This document shows positions 1 to 9,575 of a stretch of DNA of 64,000 nucleotides, piece by piece. This DNA comes from Polyangiaceae bacterium. GTDB taxonomy: Bacteria; Myxococcota_A; Polyangia; Polyangiales; Polyangiaceae. Location of the stretch: contig JADJRH010000001.1 in assembly GCA_016712345.1 (NCBI GenBank), positions 2,666,001-2,730,000 on the forward strand, in the 5' to 3' direction. The translations under genes were made by a program, and so were the position numbers. How positions within the stretch are numbered: the stretch's first letter is position 1; each line of letters starts with the position of its first letter. The notes under the pieces were generated by a model. That model ran no database searches and was not told the DNA's origin. It worked only from the letters and a program-made list of their open reading frames with translations.

Positions 1-1394
1 CGCACCGGAAGTTCACCCGTGGCGCTCGTGATGGTGCCCTCGCTCGCCACGCCGGTCGTTGCTGACACGATCTCTGTCTCGGGTGGGGCGACCACGTTGA
101 CGAGCACCTTGGCCTCGGCCACGAGCTGTGCCGCGTCGGGGAGAGGCATGGTCCGAAGCGCGGCCCGTCGAGCGTTGCGCGCATCCTCCCCTTGGGGCGT
201 GGTTGCGTGAGGTGAGGCGGGTGGAGCAAACCCCGGCGTGGCTGCGCCCGCAGCCGCGTTTGCCGATGCTCCGGCGCTCGCCGTTGAAACGGACTGAGCG
301 AGGATGGCCTGACCCGCCGCGGAGCGTTGGATGGGCACCGTAACCGCCCCATCCAACGGGTCGGCCAGGGGAACGGTTTGCGCACCCGCTCTTGGAGCCG
401 TGTGTACACTTGGTTGAGGCGCAATATTGGAAGGTACACTTGCAACCGGCGGCGGCGCGGGTGTGAATGCGTTGGGCAACGCATTGGATGAAAGGGCAGG
501 GTGCGCGCCGCTGCCCCACCCCGCACCTCGGGGATGTTGACCTGCTGTGGCCGTTGCCAAAACGAACGCTTCTGCAAACTCGCGCGCGGACTGAAAGCGC
601 CGATTGGGATCACGCGCGAGCGCCCGCGAAAAAAAGCTGTCGACCTTAGATGGAAGGTCGGGCGCAATACTTGTTGCGGTGGGCGCGTCGGTCGTGACAA
701 CGCGCACCAGCACATCAATCGCGTCTTCCCCAGCGAACGGTAACTTTCCCGTCACGGCTCGAAAGGCAATCACCCCGAGCGACCACAAATCTGACCGGTG
801 GTCCACTTGGTGTTGTGTACGCCTCGCCTGCTCGGGGCTCATATAATTGGGTGTACCCATGAGCGCCCCTGTTTTGGTGGCGTCACCCTGAGTGCCGTGA
901 GTGATTTTGGCAATGCCAAAATCAAGCACTTTGATCACTTCATCATCCCCACTGCGCGCCAAAAAAATGTTTCCCGGTTTCAGATCGCGGTGAACAATTT
1001 TCAGCTCTTCTGCCCGGCGCAACGCTTTACAAACATCGGTGACAATACGGCCCGTTTCATCAAGCGAAAGACGCCCCCGCATCTTGAGCCGCTTGCTCAG
1101 ATCTTCACCGTCCAAAAGCTCCATCACCATAAAAGGTACACCGCTGTGTACACCGTGTTCATAGATCTGAACCACGTGTGGACTTCGCAGTTGAGCGGCA
1201 CTTTTGGCTTCACGCTCAAACCGGGCCACCAATTCTGCCGAACCCAGCGCTTCTGCCGCCATAAACTTGACGGCCACCGGAACTTCCAACTGTTCGTTCC
1301 AGGCTGTCCAAACCGCACCCATCCCACCCCGCGCAAGCGGTTTTTGGAGACGGTACTTTCCAGCGACAACTTCTCCGGCTTCAAACGAGCGCAC
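1..1394 (-). CDS. Serine/threonine protein kinase (partial, runs off left edge)
   Basis: Hanks-type Ser/Thr kinase; about 464 residues are visible. From the N-terminus I see a glycine-rich loop (ARGGMGAVW), the lysine motif AVKF, the catalytic loop HRDLKPGN, the DFGIAK magnesium motif and the activation-segment end GTPNYMSPEQ. A Pro/Ala-rich linker follows, and the last visible stretch (VVAPPETEIVS) looks like the start of a PEGA-type beta domain, a usual C-terminal output module of myxobacterial kinases. No ATG is available after the upstream in-frame TAA; the GTG at 1394, a few bases behind AGGGG, is the best start. The gene is divergent from the PEGA/lipoprotein operon at 1617, so it may share its control region. 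Kinase identity is near certain; the target is unknown. Confidence 0.93.
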   Translation of the reverse strand, partial: MRSFEAGEVVAGKYRLQKPLARGGMGAVWTAWNEQLEVPVAVKFMAAEALGSAELVARFEREAKSAAQLRSPHVVQIYEHGVHSGVPFMVMELLDGEDLSKRLKMRGRLSLDETGRIVTDVCKALRRAEELKIVHRDLKPGNIFLARSGDDEVIKVLDFGIAKITHGTQGDATKTGALMGTPNYMSPEQARRTQHQVDHRSDLWSLGVIAFRAVTGKLPFAGEDAIDVLVRVVTTDAPTATSIAPDLPSKVDSFFSRALARDPNRRFQSAREFAEAFVLATATAGQHPRGAGWGSGAHPALSSNALPNAFTPAPPPVASVPSNIAPQPSVHTAPRAGAQTVPLADPLDGAVTVPIQRSAAGQAILAQSVSTASAGASANAAAGAATPGFAPPASPHATTPQGEDARNARRAALRTMPLPDAAQLVAEAKVLVNVVAPPETEIVSATTGVASEGTITSATGELPV

Positions 1395-1616
1395 GGGTAC
1401 CCCTGTGGTTGAGTGGGAAGGTTAAACGGCAAGCGCACCGCCGCCAAGATGGATCTTGATGCAATCTCAATGCTACCCATCTAACCGGGGGCATTTTGAG
1501 TAGAGTCAAACGCGAATGCACTTTGTTCTTGACGGATGCTCGTGAACCGGATGCGATCTGTGCGCCAACGGTTGAGTGGTGGGGTGTTCCGTTTTAAACG
1601 GCGGTCAGGGGTTACC

Positions 1617-2711
1617 ATGGGGATTGCTTATCAATGGCCCACAAAAGCGGCCTTTTTGGCGGTATCAACACTTGTGTTCAGCGCGGGTGCACCGGGTAAG
1701 GTTTACGGCCAGAGCGCGCCCAGTTCTACGCCTACAGCTTCGCCCTCAACTACGCCTTCGGTTAACCATAAGGCTTCTGCGCGCGGGCACTTCACCAAGG
1801 GCCAGGACTATGAGTCTCAACAAAAGTGGGCCGAAGCCTACCAAGAGTATGAAACGGCGCTCACGTTTTACGTCCACTGGCAGATTGAAGGGGCGCTTGC
1901 CGGGGTCGCCGCGCGCGTTGGAAAACACGCAGAAGCCGCCACGCTGTACCGCAAAGTCCTGGCCGACCCCGAGGCTCAAAAAGAGCTGTCCGCCAAAGAG
2001 GGAGCGTTGGAGGCGGCAAACAAAGCCTACCAAGAAGCTGTGGACAAAGTGGGAAGGTTGACCATTCAGGGTCCGGCCGGGGCCGAGTGTTGGGTAGATG
2101 GGAAAAAGGTGGGGGTGTTCCCGTTGGCGGAAGAGGTGTTTGTGGAGCCTGGTGAATGGCGGGTAGAAGCAAAGCGTGATGGGAAGGTGGTGGATGGGAA
2201 GAAAGTGGTTGTTGGGACTGGAAAAGCGGAAGGTGTGAAGTTAGAGCAACCTGCCGCTCTACCCAAAGATCCCGTGAAACCGCCGGTGGAGGTTTCTCTA
2301 CCGGGGATATTGGGTAGCAAAAGTGTACCCATTGGGATTGCGCTGGGCGCCGTGGGCTTGGTGGGCATTGGGGTGGGCGTCGGGTTGTGGGTTGAACACT
2401 TCGCCCAACTCGACAAGGCGGCCACCTCCTTTTCTAACGTGATGAATCACCCGGACAAGGGGAGAGGCTATTGCCCCAATCACCTCGACGACGACGACGA
2501 CTGTGCTGCCAATGATGCCGCAACAAAGGCCAGCGATGCAAGCAAAACAGGGGCGGTTTCTATGTGGGTGGTAGGTGGCGTGTTTGCGGCCGCGGGTGGA
2601 GCGCTCATTGGATCTGCCCTTTTCGGCAAGCCCAATTCACCTCCAAAAGTGGGCATGGCTCCGGCAATCACACCAACACAAACCGGATGGGTGATGTATG
2701 GATCGTTTTAA
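1617..2711 (+). CDS. TPR/PEGA-domain envelope protein A
   Basis: 364-residue exported protein of the myxobacterial TPR-PEGA type. A signal peptide (cleavage near residue 31, VYGQ) is followed by a Ser/Thr/Pro linker, a TPR-like helical repeat (about 54-118), a PEGA-like beta domain (147-209; AECWVDGKKVG), and two hydrophobic helices (238-258, 314-336). The loop between the helices has a Cys pair (286, 296) enclosing five aspartates. The C-terminus ends in a strand-like segment finishing with Phe. The start at 1617 has AGGGG upstream and gives a clean signal peptide; an in-frame start at 1536 would bury it. It is the first of three paralogues alternating with Cys-rich lipoproteins, and its end overlaps the next gene by 14 bp, so translation is probably coupled. 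Function unknown; envelope location is inferred. Confidence 0.85.
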   Translation: MGIAYQWPTKAAFLAVSTLVFSAGAPGKVYGQSAPSSTPTASPSTTPSVNHKASARGHFTKGQDYESQQKWAEAYQEYETALTFYVHWQIEGALAGVAARVGKHAEAATLYRKVLADPEAQKELSAKEGALEAANKAYQEAVDKVGRLTIQGPAGAECWVDGKKVGVFPLAEEVFVEPGEWRVEAKRDGKVVDGKKVVVGTGKAEGVKLEQPAALPKDPVKPPVEVSLPGILGSKSVPIGIALGAVGLVGIGVGVGLWVEHFAQLDKAATSFSNVMNHPDKGRGYCPNHLDDDDDCAANDAATKASDASKTGAVSMWVVGGVFAAAGGALIGSALFGKPNSPPKVGMAPAITPTQTGWVMYGSF

Positions 2712-4011
2712 TCTTACCCAGGTGGGATCGTGGGCAGTTGTATTGGGGGTGTTGGCAGGCGTCACATTTGGAGTAGGGATGGTGGCCTCCGCCTGCACCG
2801 ATGCTCAAAATGACTGCAATGTGAGCCTTTTTGCCGAGTGCCCCACCAGTGGAACGGGCGGCGGTGGAGCCACGGTGCTGACCTCAACGACCAGTTCCTC
2901 GGGCAACAACGGTGGAATGGGTGGGATGGGCGGTTCGTCGACTAGCACTGGGAGCGGAACAACTTCGACTGTCATGTGCTCAACCGCAGAAGACTGCAAG
3001 ACGTTAGACCCCCCGTCGCCTTGCAATGTGTACACATGTGAAGACGGCATGTGCAACCATCAGTCTGTGGACACTGACGAACAAGGCTGTCCGTCGAACA
3101 ACGGCCAATGTGTTGATGGTACGTGCAAGCTCTATTTGGGGAATGGATGCACCGACGGGATGGAGTGTCAAAGCGGCTTTTGCGTGGATGGCTTCTGTTG
3201 TGAGAGCGAGTGTGCGGGGAAGTGCATGGCATGTGCAGAATCCCTCACCGACTTAGGCAACGGCCTCTGCAGTGCGGTGTCGTCCAGTGGAGCGAGCAAC
3301 GAAGATCAAATGGCGTGCATCGACAAAGGTGGCTGCGGAGCTGTCGCCGGCTGGTGCGCGTGCGAAGATGGCGTGAACAACTCTGGTGAAACGGATATCG
3401 ATTGCGGAGGTCTTTGCGGTGACACGTGTGCTGTAGGACAGTTTTGCAATGCCAACGATGATTGCAAAAGTGGATTCTGCGTGAATGGCATTTGCTGCAA
3501 CGAGGACTGTCCTGGGCCATGCAGGACGTGTTCTGCGATCAAAGGCATCTGTACACTTGTAACGGGTCAGCCCAGTGGATGTGACACGGATAATGCGTGC
3601 GCGCCAGACGGAACCTGCAAGTTGGCCAACACGCAATCGTGCGACGACGCTTCGGAGTGCGCATCGGGCTACTGCGCCGGGTTTATGATGTTTAAGGCAT
3701 GCTACGGATGCAGCGAGCCTATCCCATGTGGGTCCAACGACGCGTGCATCACCAATATCTGCTATCCGGCTAAGCTAGACAAGGGCGATGCCTGTGTCGA
3801 TAAAAGTCAATGCAAATCCGAGAACTGCGTGGATGGCGTTTGCTGCGATGCCGAATGCAACGGCCTCTGCATGGCCTGCCACAACAACTATACCGATAAA
3901 CCCAACGGCGAATGCGCGCCAATGTTGATTGGGTACGATCCCCAAGGTGATTGCAATGGCCCCGGCAAAGCCGGCACATGCAACGGCTCCGGCGCATGCG
4001 GCGTCAACTGA
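2698..4011 (+). CDS. Cysteine-rich repeat lipoprotein A
   Basis: 437-residue predicted lipoprotein: a hydrophobic signal followed by the lipobox VASAC with Cys33, then a low-complexity Gly/Ser/Thr linker. The rest is built from repeated Cys modules with a recurring pattern C-x-SG-x-CV-x-G-x-CC followed by C-x3-C-x2-C (for example FCVDGFCC, FCVNGICC, NCVDGVCC). These resemble the short disulfide-stabilised repeats of secreted myxobacterial lipoproteins. The last 60 residues are nearly the same as those of the lipoprotein at 5149 (LCMACH, IGYDPQG, CNGPG, ending CGVN), so the two genes arose by duplication. It lies between two PEGA genes, overlapping the first by 14 bp and 8 bp ahead of the next. 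No enzyme motif is visible; I infer a surface or periplasmic binding or scaffold role. Confidence 0.85.
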   Translation: MDRFNLTQVGSWAVVLGVLAGVTFGVGMVASACTDAQNDCNVSLFAECPTSGTGGGGATVLTSTTSSSGNNGGMGGMGGSSTSTGSGTTSTVMCSTAEDCKTLDPPSPCNVYTCEDGMCNHQSVDTDEQGCPSNNGQCVDGTCKLYLGNGCTDGMECQSGFCVDGFCCESECAGKCMACAESLTDLGNGLCSAVSSSGASNEDQMACIDKGGCGAVAGWCACEDGVNNSGETDIDCGGLCGDTCAVGQFCNANDDCKSGFCVNGICCNEDCPGPCRTCSAIKGICTLVTGQPSGCDTDNACAPDGTCKLANTQSCDDASECASGYCAGFMMFKACYGCSEPIPCGSNDACITNICYPAKLDKGDACVDKSQCKSENCVDGVCCDAECNGLCMACHNNYTDKPNGECAPMLIGYDPQGDCNGPGKAGTCNGSGACGVN

Positions 4012-4019
4012 CAATCACC

Positions 4020-5147
4020 ATGAATTCACCCTTATTTTACCGCCTCCTTGCCGCATCTACCCTAACCCTCTTAACCCTTTTTCTACCCTCCACCGCTGCC
4101 GCTCAACCCACGCCTTCCGCCTCACCTTCCGTCGCCCCGTCTGCCCCTTCCGCCGATACCACTCGCGGCATGGCAAGCTACGCCAAAGGGGCAGAGCTTG
4201 CCACTCAACAAAAATGGGCAGAAGCGTACCCCCACCTCAAAGACGCTTGGGACCACCTACAACATTGGCGCATTGCTTTGGCCTTGGGGAAGGTAGAACT
4301 GGAGTTGGGCAAATATTACGACGCCGAAAAACATCTCACGTTTGCCCGCGGCCATATTGACCTTCCTGAAAGTCTCCAACCCAAGGCCGACAAGATGTTG
4401 GCAGAAGCGAAAAAGCACCTTTTTTCGCTGGAGATTGTGGCAACCTCTCCCATCCGCGCTCGCCTGTTGGTAGATGGTGAGGCCATTGGGTGGACGCCGT
4501 ATTCAAACACCATCCACCATCAGGCGGGTGAACACCGGGTAGAATTGCGAATTGGCCGTGTACGCAAAGCTGTATCGACAGTGATAAAACAGGGCCAAAA
4601 AACCAGCGTCAAGTTGACCCTTACCGTGAACGAAGTGCCTGACGTTCCGATTGAACAAGACGACCCCTCCACCTCATCCTCCAACTCCACCGACACATCG
4701 GCCCAACAAAATAGCGATGTATCGCCGGACGCCCAACATCAACCCTCTCACCTCTACCGCAACCTTGCCATTGCCGCGGGTGGTTTGGCTGCCGTTGCAC
4801 TTGGCACCGGAATAGGATGTTGGGCCTGGTCTGACCATGCCGCGTCGTTTTGGAGCATGCGAAAAACCGAATTTAACCAATATTACGGCGCAACAAGCTC
4901 GTATTGCAAAACGGATAACAATGACCCTTTGTGCCGTGAAATTCAGCACCTTTTGGCAGTACAAGATTTGTATCAAACCCTCGCGGTTGTGTCATGGGTA
5001 GCTTCAGGCGTGTTTGCCACCGGGGCAATCACCTTGGGCGCGGTAGACTTACGGGCCAAAGAAAAGGCGCAATCCGCTTTTTCATGGACCGTCACTCCCA
5101 CAGTGAGTCAAACCCAATTGGGCGTGGTTGTGCAAGGGGCGTTTTAG
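4020..5147 (+). CDS. TPR/PEGA-domain envelope protein B
   Basis: 375-residue paralogue of the protein at 1617. It has a signal peptide (cleavage near residue 29, AAAQP), a TPR-like helical region (50-132, with LGKVELELGKYYDAEKHL), a PEGA domain (136-202; RLLVDGEAIGWTP), a Ser/Thr/Asp linker and two transmembrane helices (248-268, 321-343). As in paralogue A, the loop between the helices carries a Cys pair (296, 305) around acidic residues, and the protein ends with a strand-like stretch closing in Phe. The ATG at 4020, 8 bp after the upstream stop, directly precedes the signal peptide; the longer in-frame extension from 3951 overlaps the lipoprotein gene and is unlikely. Same operon as its neighbours. 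Function unknown. Confidence 0.85.
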   Translation: MNSPLFYRLLAASTLTLLTLFLPSTAAAQPTPSASPSVAPSAPSADTTRGMASYAKGAELATQQKWAEAYPHLKDAWDHLQHWRIALALGKVELELGKYYDAEKHLTFARGHIDLPESLQPKADKMLAEAKKHLFSLEIVATSPIRARLLVDGEAIGWTPYSNTIHHQAGEHRVELRIGRVRKAVSTVIKQGQKTSVKLTLTVNEVPDVPIEQDDPSTSSSNSTDTSAQQNSDVSPDAQHQPSHLYRNLAIAAGGLAAVALGTGIGCWAWSDHAASFWSMRKTEFNQYYGATSSYCKTDNNDPLCREIQHLLAVQDLYQTLAVVSWVASGVFATGAITLGAVDLRAKEKAQSAFSWTVTPTVSQTQLGVVVQGAF

Positions 5148-5148
5148 G

Positions 5149-6264
5149 ATGTTTGGGCAACCCCCCATCACCCTTTGGCTCTTGTTGACCATCCCGCTTG
5201 TATGGGTGGGTTGCACAGCCAACCAGTCTGACTGCGAGCGAAACCCCAATCTCGGTTGTTATACAGGCTCGGGCGCCACCGGCGGCTCAAACGCTTCGTC
5301 GAGTGGAATGGGTGGAACATCGGGCACCGGAGGCACGACAACAACTCTGTCCACCACCACCCTTACCGGCTTGCTGGGGGTTCCGTGTTCGTCCTCCCAA
5401 GAGTGTGAAACTGGGTATTGTGTGGACGGCGTTTGCTGCAGCAGCGAATGCTCGGCAAGATGTCTGGCTTGTGTTCAGGAACTTACCGGTGTGAAAAATG
5501 GCATCTGCGCACCCATGCTGGAGGGCGCCGATGAACCCGCTTGCGTTGAAAGTAAGTGTGGCGTGGATGGCTGGTGCAGTTGCGAAGACGGCAAGAAGAA
5601 TGGCGATGAAACAGACATCGACTGTGGCGGCTCGTGCGCCGCCACGTGCACTACCGGGATGAATTGCAGCGCCAATAGCGACTGCGCCAACGGTCTTCCC
5701 TGTGTGAACGGCGTTTGCTGCACCAGCGCATGCACCCAAGAATGCAAGGCTTGCAATCGTCCGGGTTTGGAGGGAGTGTGTCAACTCAAGCTGGGGTCCG
5801 AACCCGGTTGTTCCGGACCAACGACGTGTGGACCACTCGCCACGTGTTCTCTCGCCTCCGGCGAACCGTGTGTCGACTCAACTGAATGTGCGTCCGGCGT
5901 GTGCCAAAGCGGCGTGTGCTCGCCTTGCGCCACCAGTTCTCAGTGCTCGCCGCCAAACGCATACGCTTGCATAAATGGTATGTGTACGCCGCACAATCTC
6001 CAGGACGGCGTTATTTGCTACAATGAAGATCAGTGTAATTCTGGTAGTTGCGTGGACGGGGTTTGCTGCAACACACCTTGCGACGGCCTCTGCATGGCCT
6101 GCCATATCAGCTATACCGGTCAACCCAACGGCACCTGCGCACCCATTTTGATAGGGTATGATCCCCAAGGTGAATGCAACGGCCCCGGCGCCGCCGGCAC
6201 ATGCAGCGGCGCTCTTGCCATGATCGTCGACGGTAAACTCCAAAGCTCGTGCGGAGTCAACTGA
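5149..6264 (+). CDS. Cysteine-rich repeat lipoprotein B
   Basis: 371-residue lipoprotein paralogous to the one at 2698. The signal (LLLTIPLVWVGC) puts the lipidated cysteine at residue 22. A Gly/Ser/Thr linker follows, then the same modules (YCVDGVCC, PCVNGVCC, SCVDGVCC) and the same closing segment (LCMACH, IGYDPQG, SCGVN). A shared DIDCGG motif follows an EDG element in both proteins. The ATG at 5149 sits one base after the preceding stop with a weak AGG; an alternative start at 5128 lies inside the PEGA gene. One base separates its stop from the next PEGA gene. The arrangement PEGA-lipoprotein-PEGA-lipoprotein-PEGA implies a duplicated two-gene unit whose products probably act together. 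Confidence 0.84.
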   Translation: MFGQPPITLWLLLTIPLVWVGCTANQSDCERNPNLGCYTGSGATGGSNASSSGMGGTSGTGGTTTTLSTTTLTGLLGVPCSSSQECETGYCVDGVCCSSECSARCLACVQELTGVKNGICAPMLEGADEPACVESKCGVDGWCSCEDGKKNGDETDIDCGGSCAATCTTGMNCSANSDCANGLPCVNGVCCTSACTQECKACNRPGLEGVCQLKLGSEPGCSGPTTCGPLATCSLASGEPCVDSTECASGVCQSGVCSPCATSSQCSPPNAYACINGMCTPHNLQDGVICYNEDQCNSGSCVDGVCCNTPCDGLCMACHISYTGQPNGTCAPILIGYDPQGECNGPGAAGTCSGALAMIVDGKLQSSCGVN

Positions 6265-6265
6265 C

Positions 6266-7192
6266 ATGCGTACACTCCTCACCGTGGCAGGTTTAACCCT
6301 GATTCCAACAACAGCCTTCGCTCAAATACCCCCCGACGACGATCCATACTCCAATACACCTCCCGCGCCCGCCCCCGATGTGTACGACACGGTTGAAAAA
6401 GAAGAGGCGATGAAACGCCACGACGATGGGTTGGCCTTTGTTCGCGAGGGTAAGTGGGAACACGCCCTGTTAGAATTGCGTGCCGCGTGGGAAGGGTATA
6501 AATTCTGGAAAATTGCCCTCAACCTCGGTTTTGTAGAATTACAACTCCGCAAATACCGCGCCGCGGTGGAGCACCTTACCTTTGCCAAAACCTCAGGCAA
6601 AATTAAACCGGGTGACCTCCCCAGAATTGAAGCGGCCATTGAACAGGCCACCGCCGTCATGGGCAAAGTCACTGTGCGGGCCACAGCCAACCTGCGCGCC
6701 AAGGTGCTTCTTGACGGGGAAGAACTGGGGTGGACCCCGTTTGAACAAGTGGTCATGGTTGACCCAGGCACCCGCCGCTTAACGGTTGAATCGCAGGGGT
6801 TTCTGGTGCAACGTATGGTAGACGTTCGCTCGGGTCAACCGTCCGCCGTCGAGATGAAACTGCACGTGCCTCTTCCATCTACCCAGGCCGCACCGCCCGC
6901 CGCGCCGCCACCCCCACCCGCCCCCAATTACAAGTTACCCATCGCCGTCACATTGAGCGCCCTCACCGCGACTGGGTTGGGGGCCGGGATTACACTCTCC
7001 GCGGTACAGCCGGAAGACACCCCCGCGATGGTGGGAGTATTTAGTCTTACCGGCGCCGGTGCTCTCAGTGCCGCAATATTGTGGTACGTTATTGCCACCG
7101 CAAACCCGCCATCGCCGTCCAAAAGTGCTTGGACATTTGCCCCCACGGTTGGACCTACCCACGCCGGACTTACCCTTCACACGCTGTTCTAA
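6266..7192 (+). CDS. TPR/PEGA-domain envelope protein C
   Basis: 308-residue third paralogue. It has a short signal peptide ending TAFAQ (residue 20), a TPR-like region (46-132) with the same WKIALNLGFVELQLRKY core as paralogue B, a PEGA domain (134-200; KVLLDGEELGWTP), a Pro/Ala linker and two transmembrane helices (224-246, 254-278). Unlike A and B, the loop between the helices is short and has no Cys pair, so this copy has lost or never had the acidic Cys loop. It ends with a strand-like APTVGPTHAGL segment closing in Phe. The start is one base after the lipoprotein stop, and the DUF2169 gene follows after 6 bp, which ties this envelope array to a T6SS adaptor by operon structure. Confidence 0.85.
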   Translation: MRTLLTVAGLTLIPTTAFAQIPPDDDPYSNTPPAPAPDVYDTVEKEEAMKRHDDGLAFVREGKWEHALLELRAAWEGYKFWKIALNLGFVELQLRKYRAAVEHLTFAKTSGKIKPGDLPRIEAAIEQATAVMGKVTVRATANLRAKVLLDGEELGWTPFEQVVMVDPGTRRLTVESQGFLVQRMVDVRSGQPSAVEMKLHVPLPSTQAAPPAAPPPPPAPNYKLPIAVTLSALTATGLGAGITLSAVQPEDTPAMVGVFSLTGAGALSAAILWYVIATANPPSPSKSAWTFAPTVGPTHAGLTLHTLF

Positions 7193-7198
7193 TCTACC

Positions 7199-9561
7199 AT
7201 GGACGTTGTTTCAAGATGTGCGCTCCGCGCTTCAGGGTTTGAATGGCAACCTCGGCCGGGCACCCACGCCTTCACCGTGGTGTGCAAAGGCACGTTTCTG
7301 CTTCGGCCCGAGACCGCTGTTCTCGCGCCTCAACAAGACCCTCCCAACGACGAGGATGAACACTGGAACGACGACACCACCCGCAGCGTTCGCGTCCCGT
7401 CCGACCGTGTACCGTACAAACCCGCCGTCGACGTGGTGCTTGTTGGCAGCGCATTTTCACCGCAATTGCGGCCCGTCCGCTCGTTTCATGTCCGCCTGTC
7501 AGTAGGCCCACTCGACAAGCGGATTGAAGTGTGGTGTGAGCGCTCGCTTCGGGTGCACGACGATCAGCTCAAAGAGGGGCCCAGAATTACCAAAATGCAC
7601 CTCCGGTGGGAACGGGCGGCCGGAGGCCCTGATACTCAAAATCCTACCGGTATGCGGTTTGACGCACCGCCCGACAGGTACGGTGTGGTGCCCATACCCA
7701 ACCTCCAGCCACCGGGTGTACACTTTGCCGGTGGGAGAGATCTGTTTCCACCCGTTGGATATGGCCCCATTGCGCCGAACTGGCCTTCACGCGTGATGCG
7801 CCTGCACCGTCACGCCGCGGCGTTTTACAAGTCACCGTGGGAAGGTAGACCGTTACCCGACGACTTTGATTATTCGTTCTTCAACTCCGCACCGCCGGAT
7901 CAACAAATTGCCGAAATCGCGCCCGGCGAGCGCATTCTTCTTGAAAATCTCCACGCCGAACATTCTCATTTGGTCACCAGCCTACCCAACGTTTTTCCAA
8001 ACATGGTTGCCACCCGTGCCACCGGTGAGCGGGAGGTCATCGCCATCGGCGCCGACACCCTCTACTTTGACACCGACAGGGGGATTTGTTGCGTTGTATG
8101 GCGTGGTCGAATTGGGCTGCGCCATCCCGGTGAAGCGGGTAGAATTGATGTGACCATGGACAGCCTCGCTTCGACGGGTGAAACCATCGACGAAGCGGTA
8201 GTCCATACCATTGCGCCCGGAATGATCACCGACGACATCTTACCCTTCGGCGGCCGGGTTGAATCGGCGCGACCTACCCATGGGAGCGCACAAGAAGGTG
8301 GCCTGCCGTTTGGCCGAGATTCGCGAGAAAAAGTTTCTGACAGGTTGCCCCCCACCGAAATCTTACCTGACAATTCACGCGAGGCCACTTCCGAACTGCC
8401 CGCCATGGGTAGGTCAAACCCGGTGGCAACCCCGCCGCTTCCAGCTTTCGTGCGCGGGCCGGAACCTGTGGCTCCACCGCTCATCGGAGCCATCCCACCT
8501 CAAGGCGCGCCGATCGCCCCCATCGCTCCCCCATTGGCCGTTCCGCTTGTTTCGCTGGCTACCCCCCCTCCGCCGGCCCAATCCATTGGCCAGCGCGCGG
8601 TGGAGGGGTTGGGTGCCGATGGTAAGTTGGGTACACCTGCCATTCGGGTTGAACCGTCCAAACCCGTCGCTGTTGAACCGGTGGAAAAGCCTCTCCCCGT
8701 AAAAGACGCTGCCGTCGGCGGTTTGGTCGCCGCTTCCAATGCCGCGGCGGCTGGCGCACGGCCCGCAGGACGTTGGTATTCTGGCAAAGCGCCGGTAGAG
8801 CTACTGTGGCTCAACGCGGCCGCCATGGGTAGAATTCGAAAGCACGGCGCCTGGAAAGAACTGCTCAGTGGGTTAAAACCGCGCCCTGAAGATGAAGACT
8901 TGGATGACGATCTACCCCCCGCGCGCCGGTTTCCAGCCCGCGATCGCCGTGAAATTCTCACCATTCTCTCACGGGGTGAACCGAGCGACGTGACCGTGTT
9001 AGAAGACATTTTGGCGCAATCAATGGACGACGAAGACGGATTTACTCCACCGTTGGTCCTTGCTGCCGGTGAGTTGGAAATGCGGTTTGATGAATTGGAG
9101 CTGCTCAAAGCCACGCTCGCCGCAATCTACCCACTCGCCGCCGGTGAAAAAAGCTTGAAGATGCGGTGGCAAAGGCGCAAGAAATGCTCAAAATGCCTTG
9201 GATCCAAGGCGCAAGCAGCGTATTGAGTGAAACCGCGGACCAGCTCCGCAAACTCTTGGGTGAAGTGAAAAAAGGTGTCCAGGTGGACATGGTAGATGCC
9301 CATGTGGAGCGCACCCTTGTTGAAGGAAGGCATGTTCAAAAACGCACCGCCCTCGGCCAACCGCGCCTCGTGGCGACCCTCTCCTCCCCGGGGTTAAAAC
9401 CGCGCCTCCCAGTCTACCTACCTGACACGCTTGCCAAAGACCTACCCGCCATTCGGCGCTTTCCTGTGCGATTGATTGGTGAACTGCGCCCCCGCGCAGA
9501 TCAGGGTGAAACAAGCCCCGCAGCTGTGCGAGCAATTGCATTGGGTAGGGTGGTGGGCTGA
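7199..9561 (+). CDS. DUF2169 T6SS adaptor protein, apparent frameshift
   Basis: The N-terminal part is a DUF2169 domain, a family found with VgrG and PAAR-like DUF4150 effectors and thought to act as adaptor or chaperone for effector loading. Supporting segments are VVCKGTFLL, PYKPAVDVVL, RSFHVRLSVG, FNSAPPDQQI and LENLHAEHS. A long Pro-rich linker and a second helical domain follow. The frame opened at 7199 stops at 9226 with a low-quality tail, but the sensible protein continues in another frame (QEMLKMPWIQGASS onward) to 9561. One extra A in the A-run at 9147-9152 restores a single 787-residue protein. I therefore read 7199-9561 as one gene with a 1-base deletion, either a sequencing error or a real mutation. 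It is the last gene of the rightward operon and converges on tae4. Confidence 0.8.
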
Positions 9562-9575
9562 CAAGTTGTACTGAT

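Noticed and set aside
798..1412. 204-codon plus-strand frame over the left-edge kinase
   Set aside because: The opposite strand encodes a complete set of kinase motifs.
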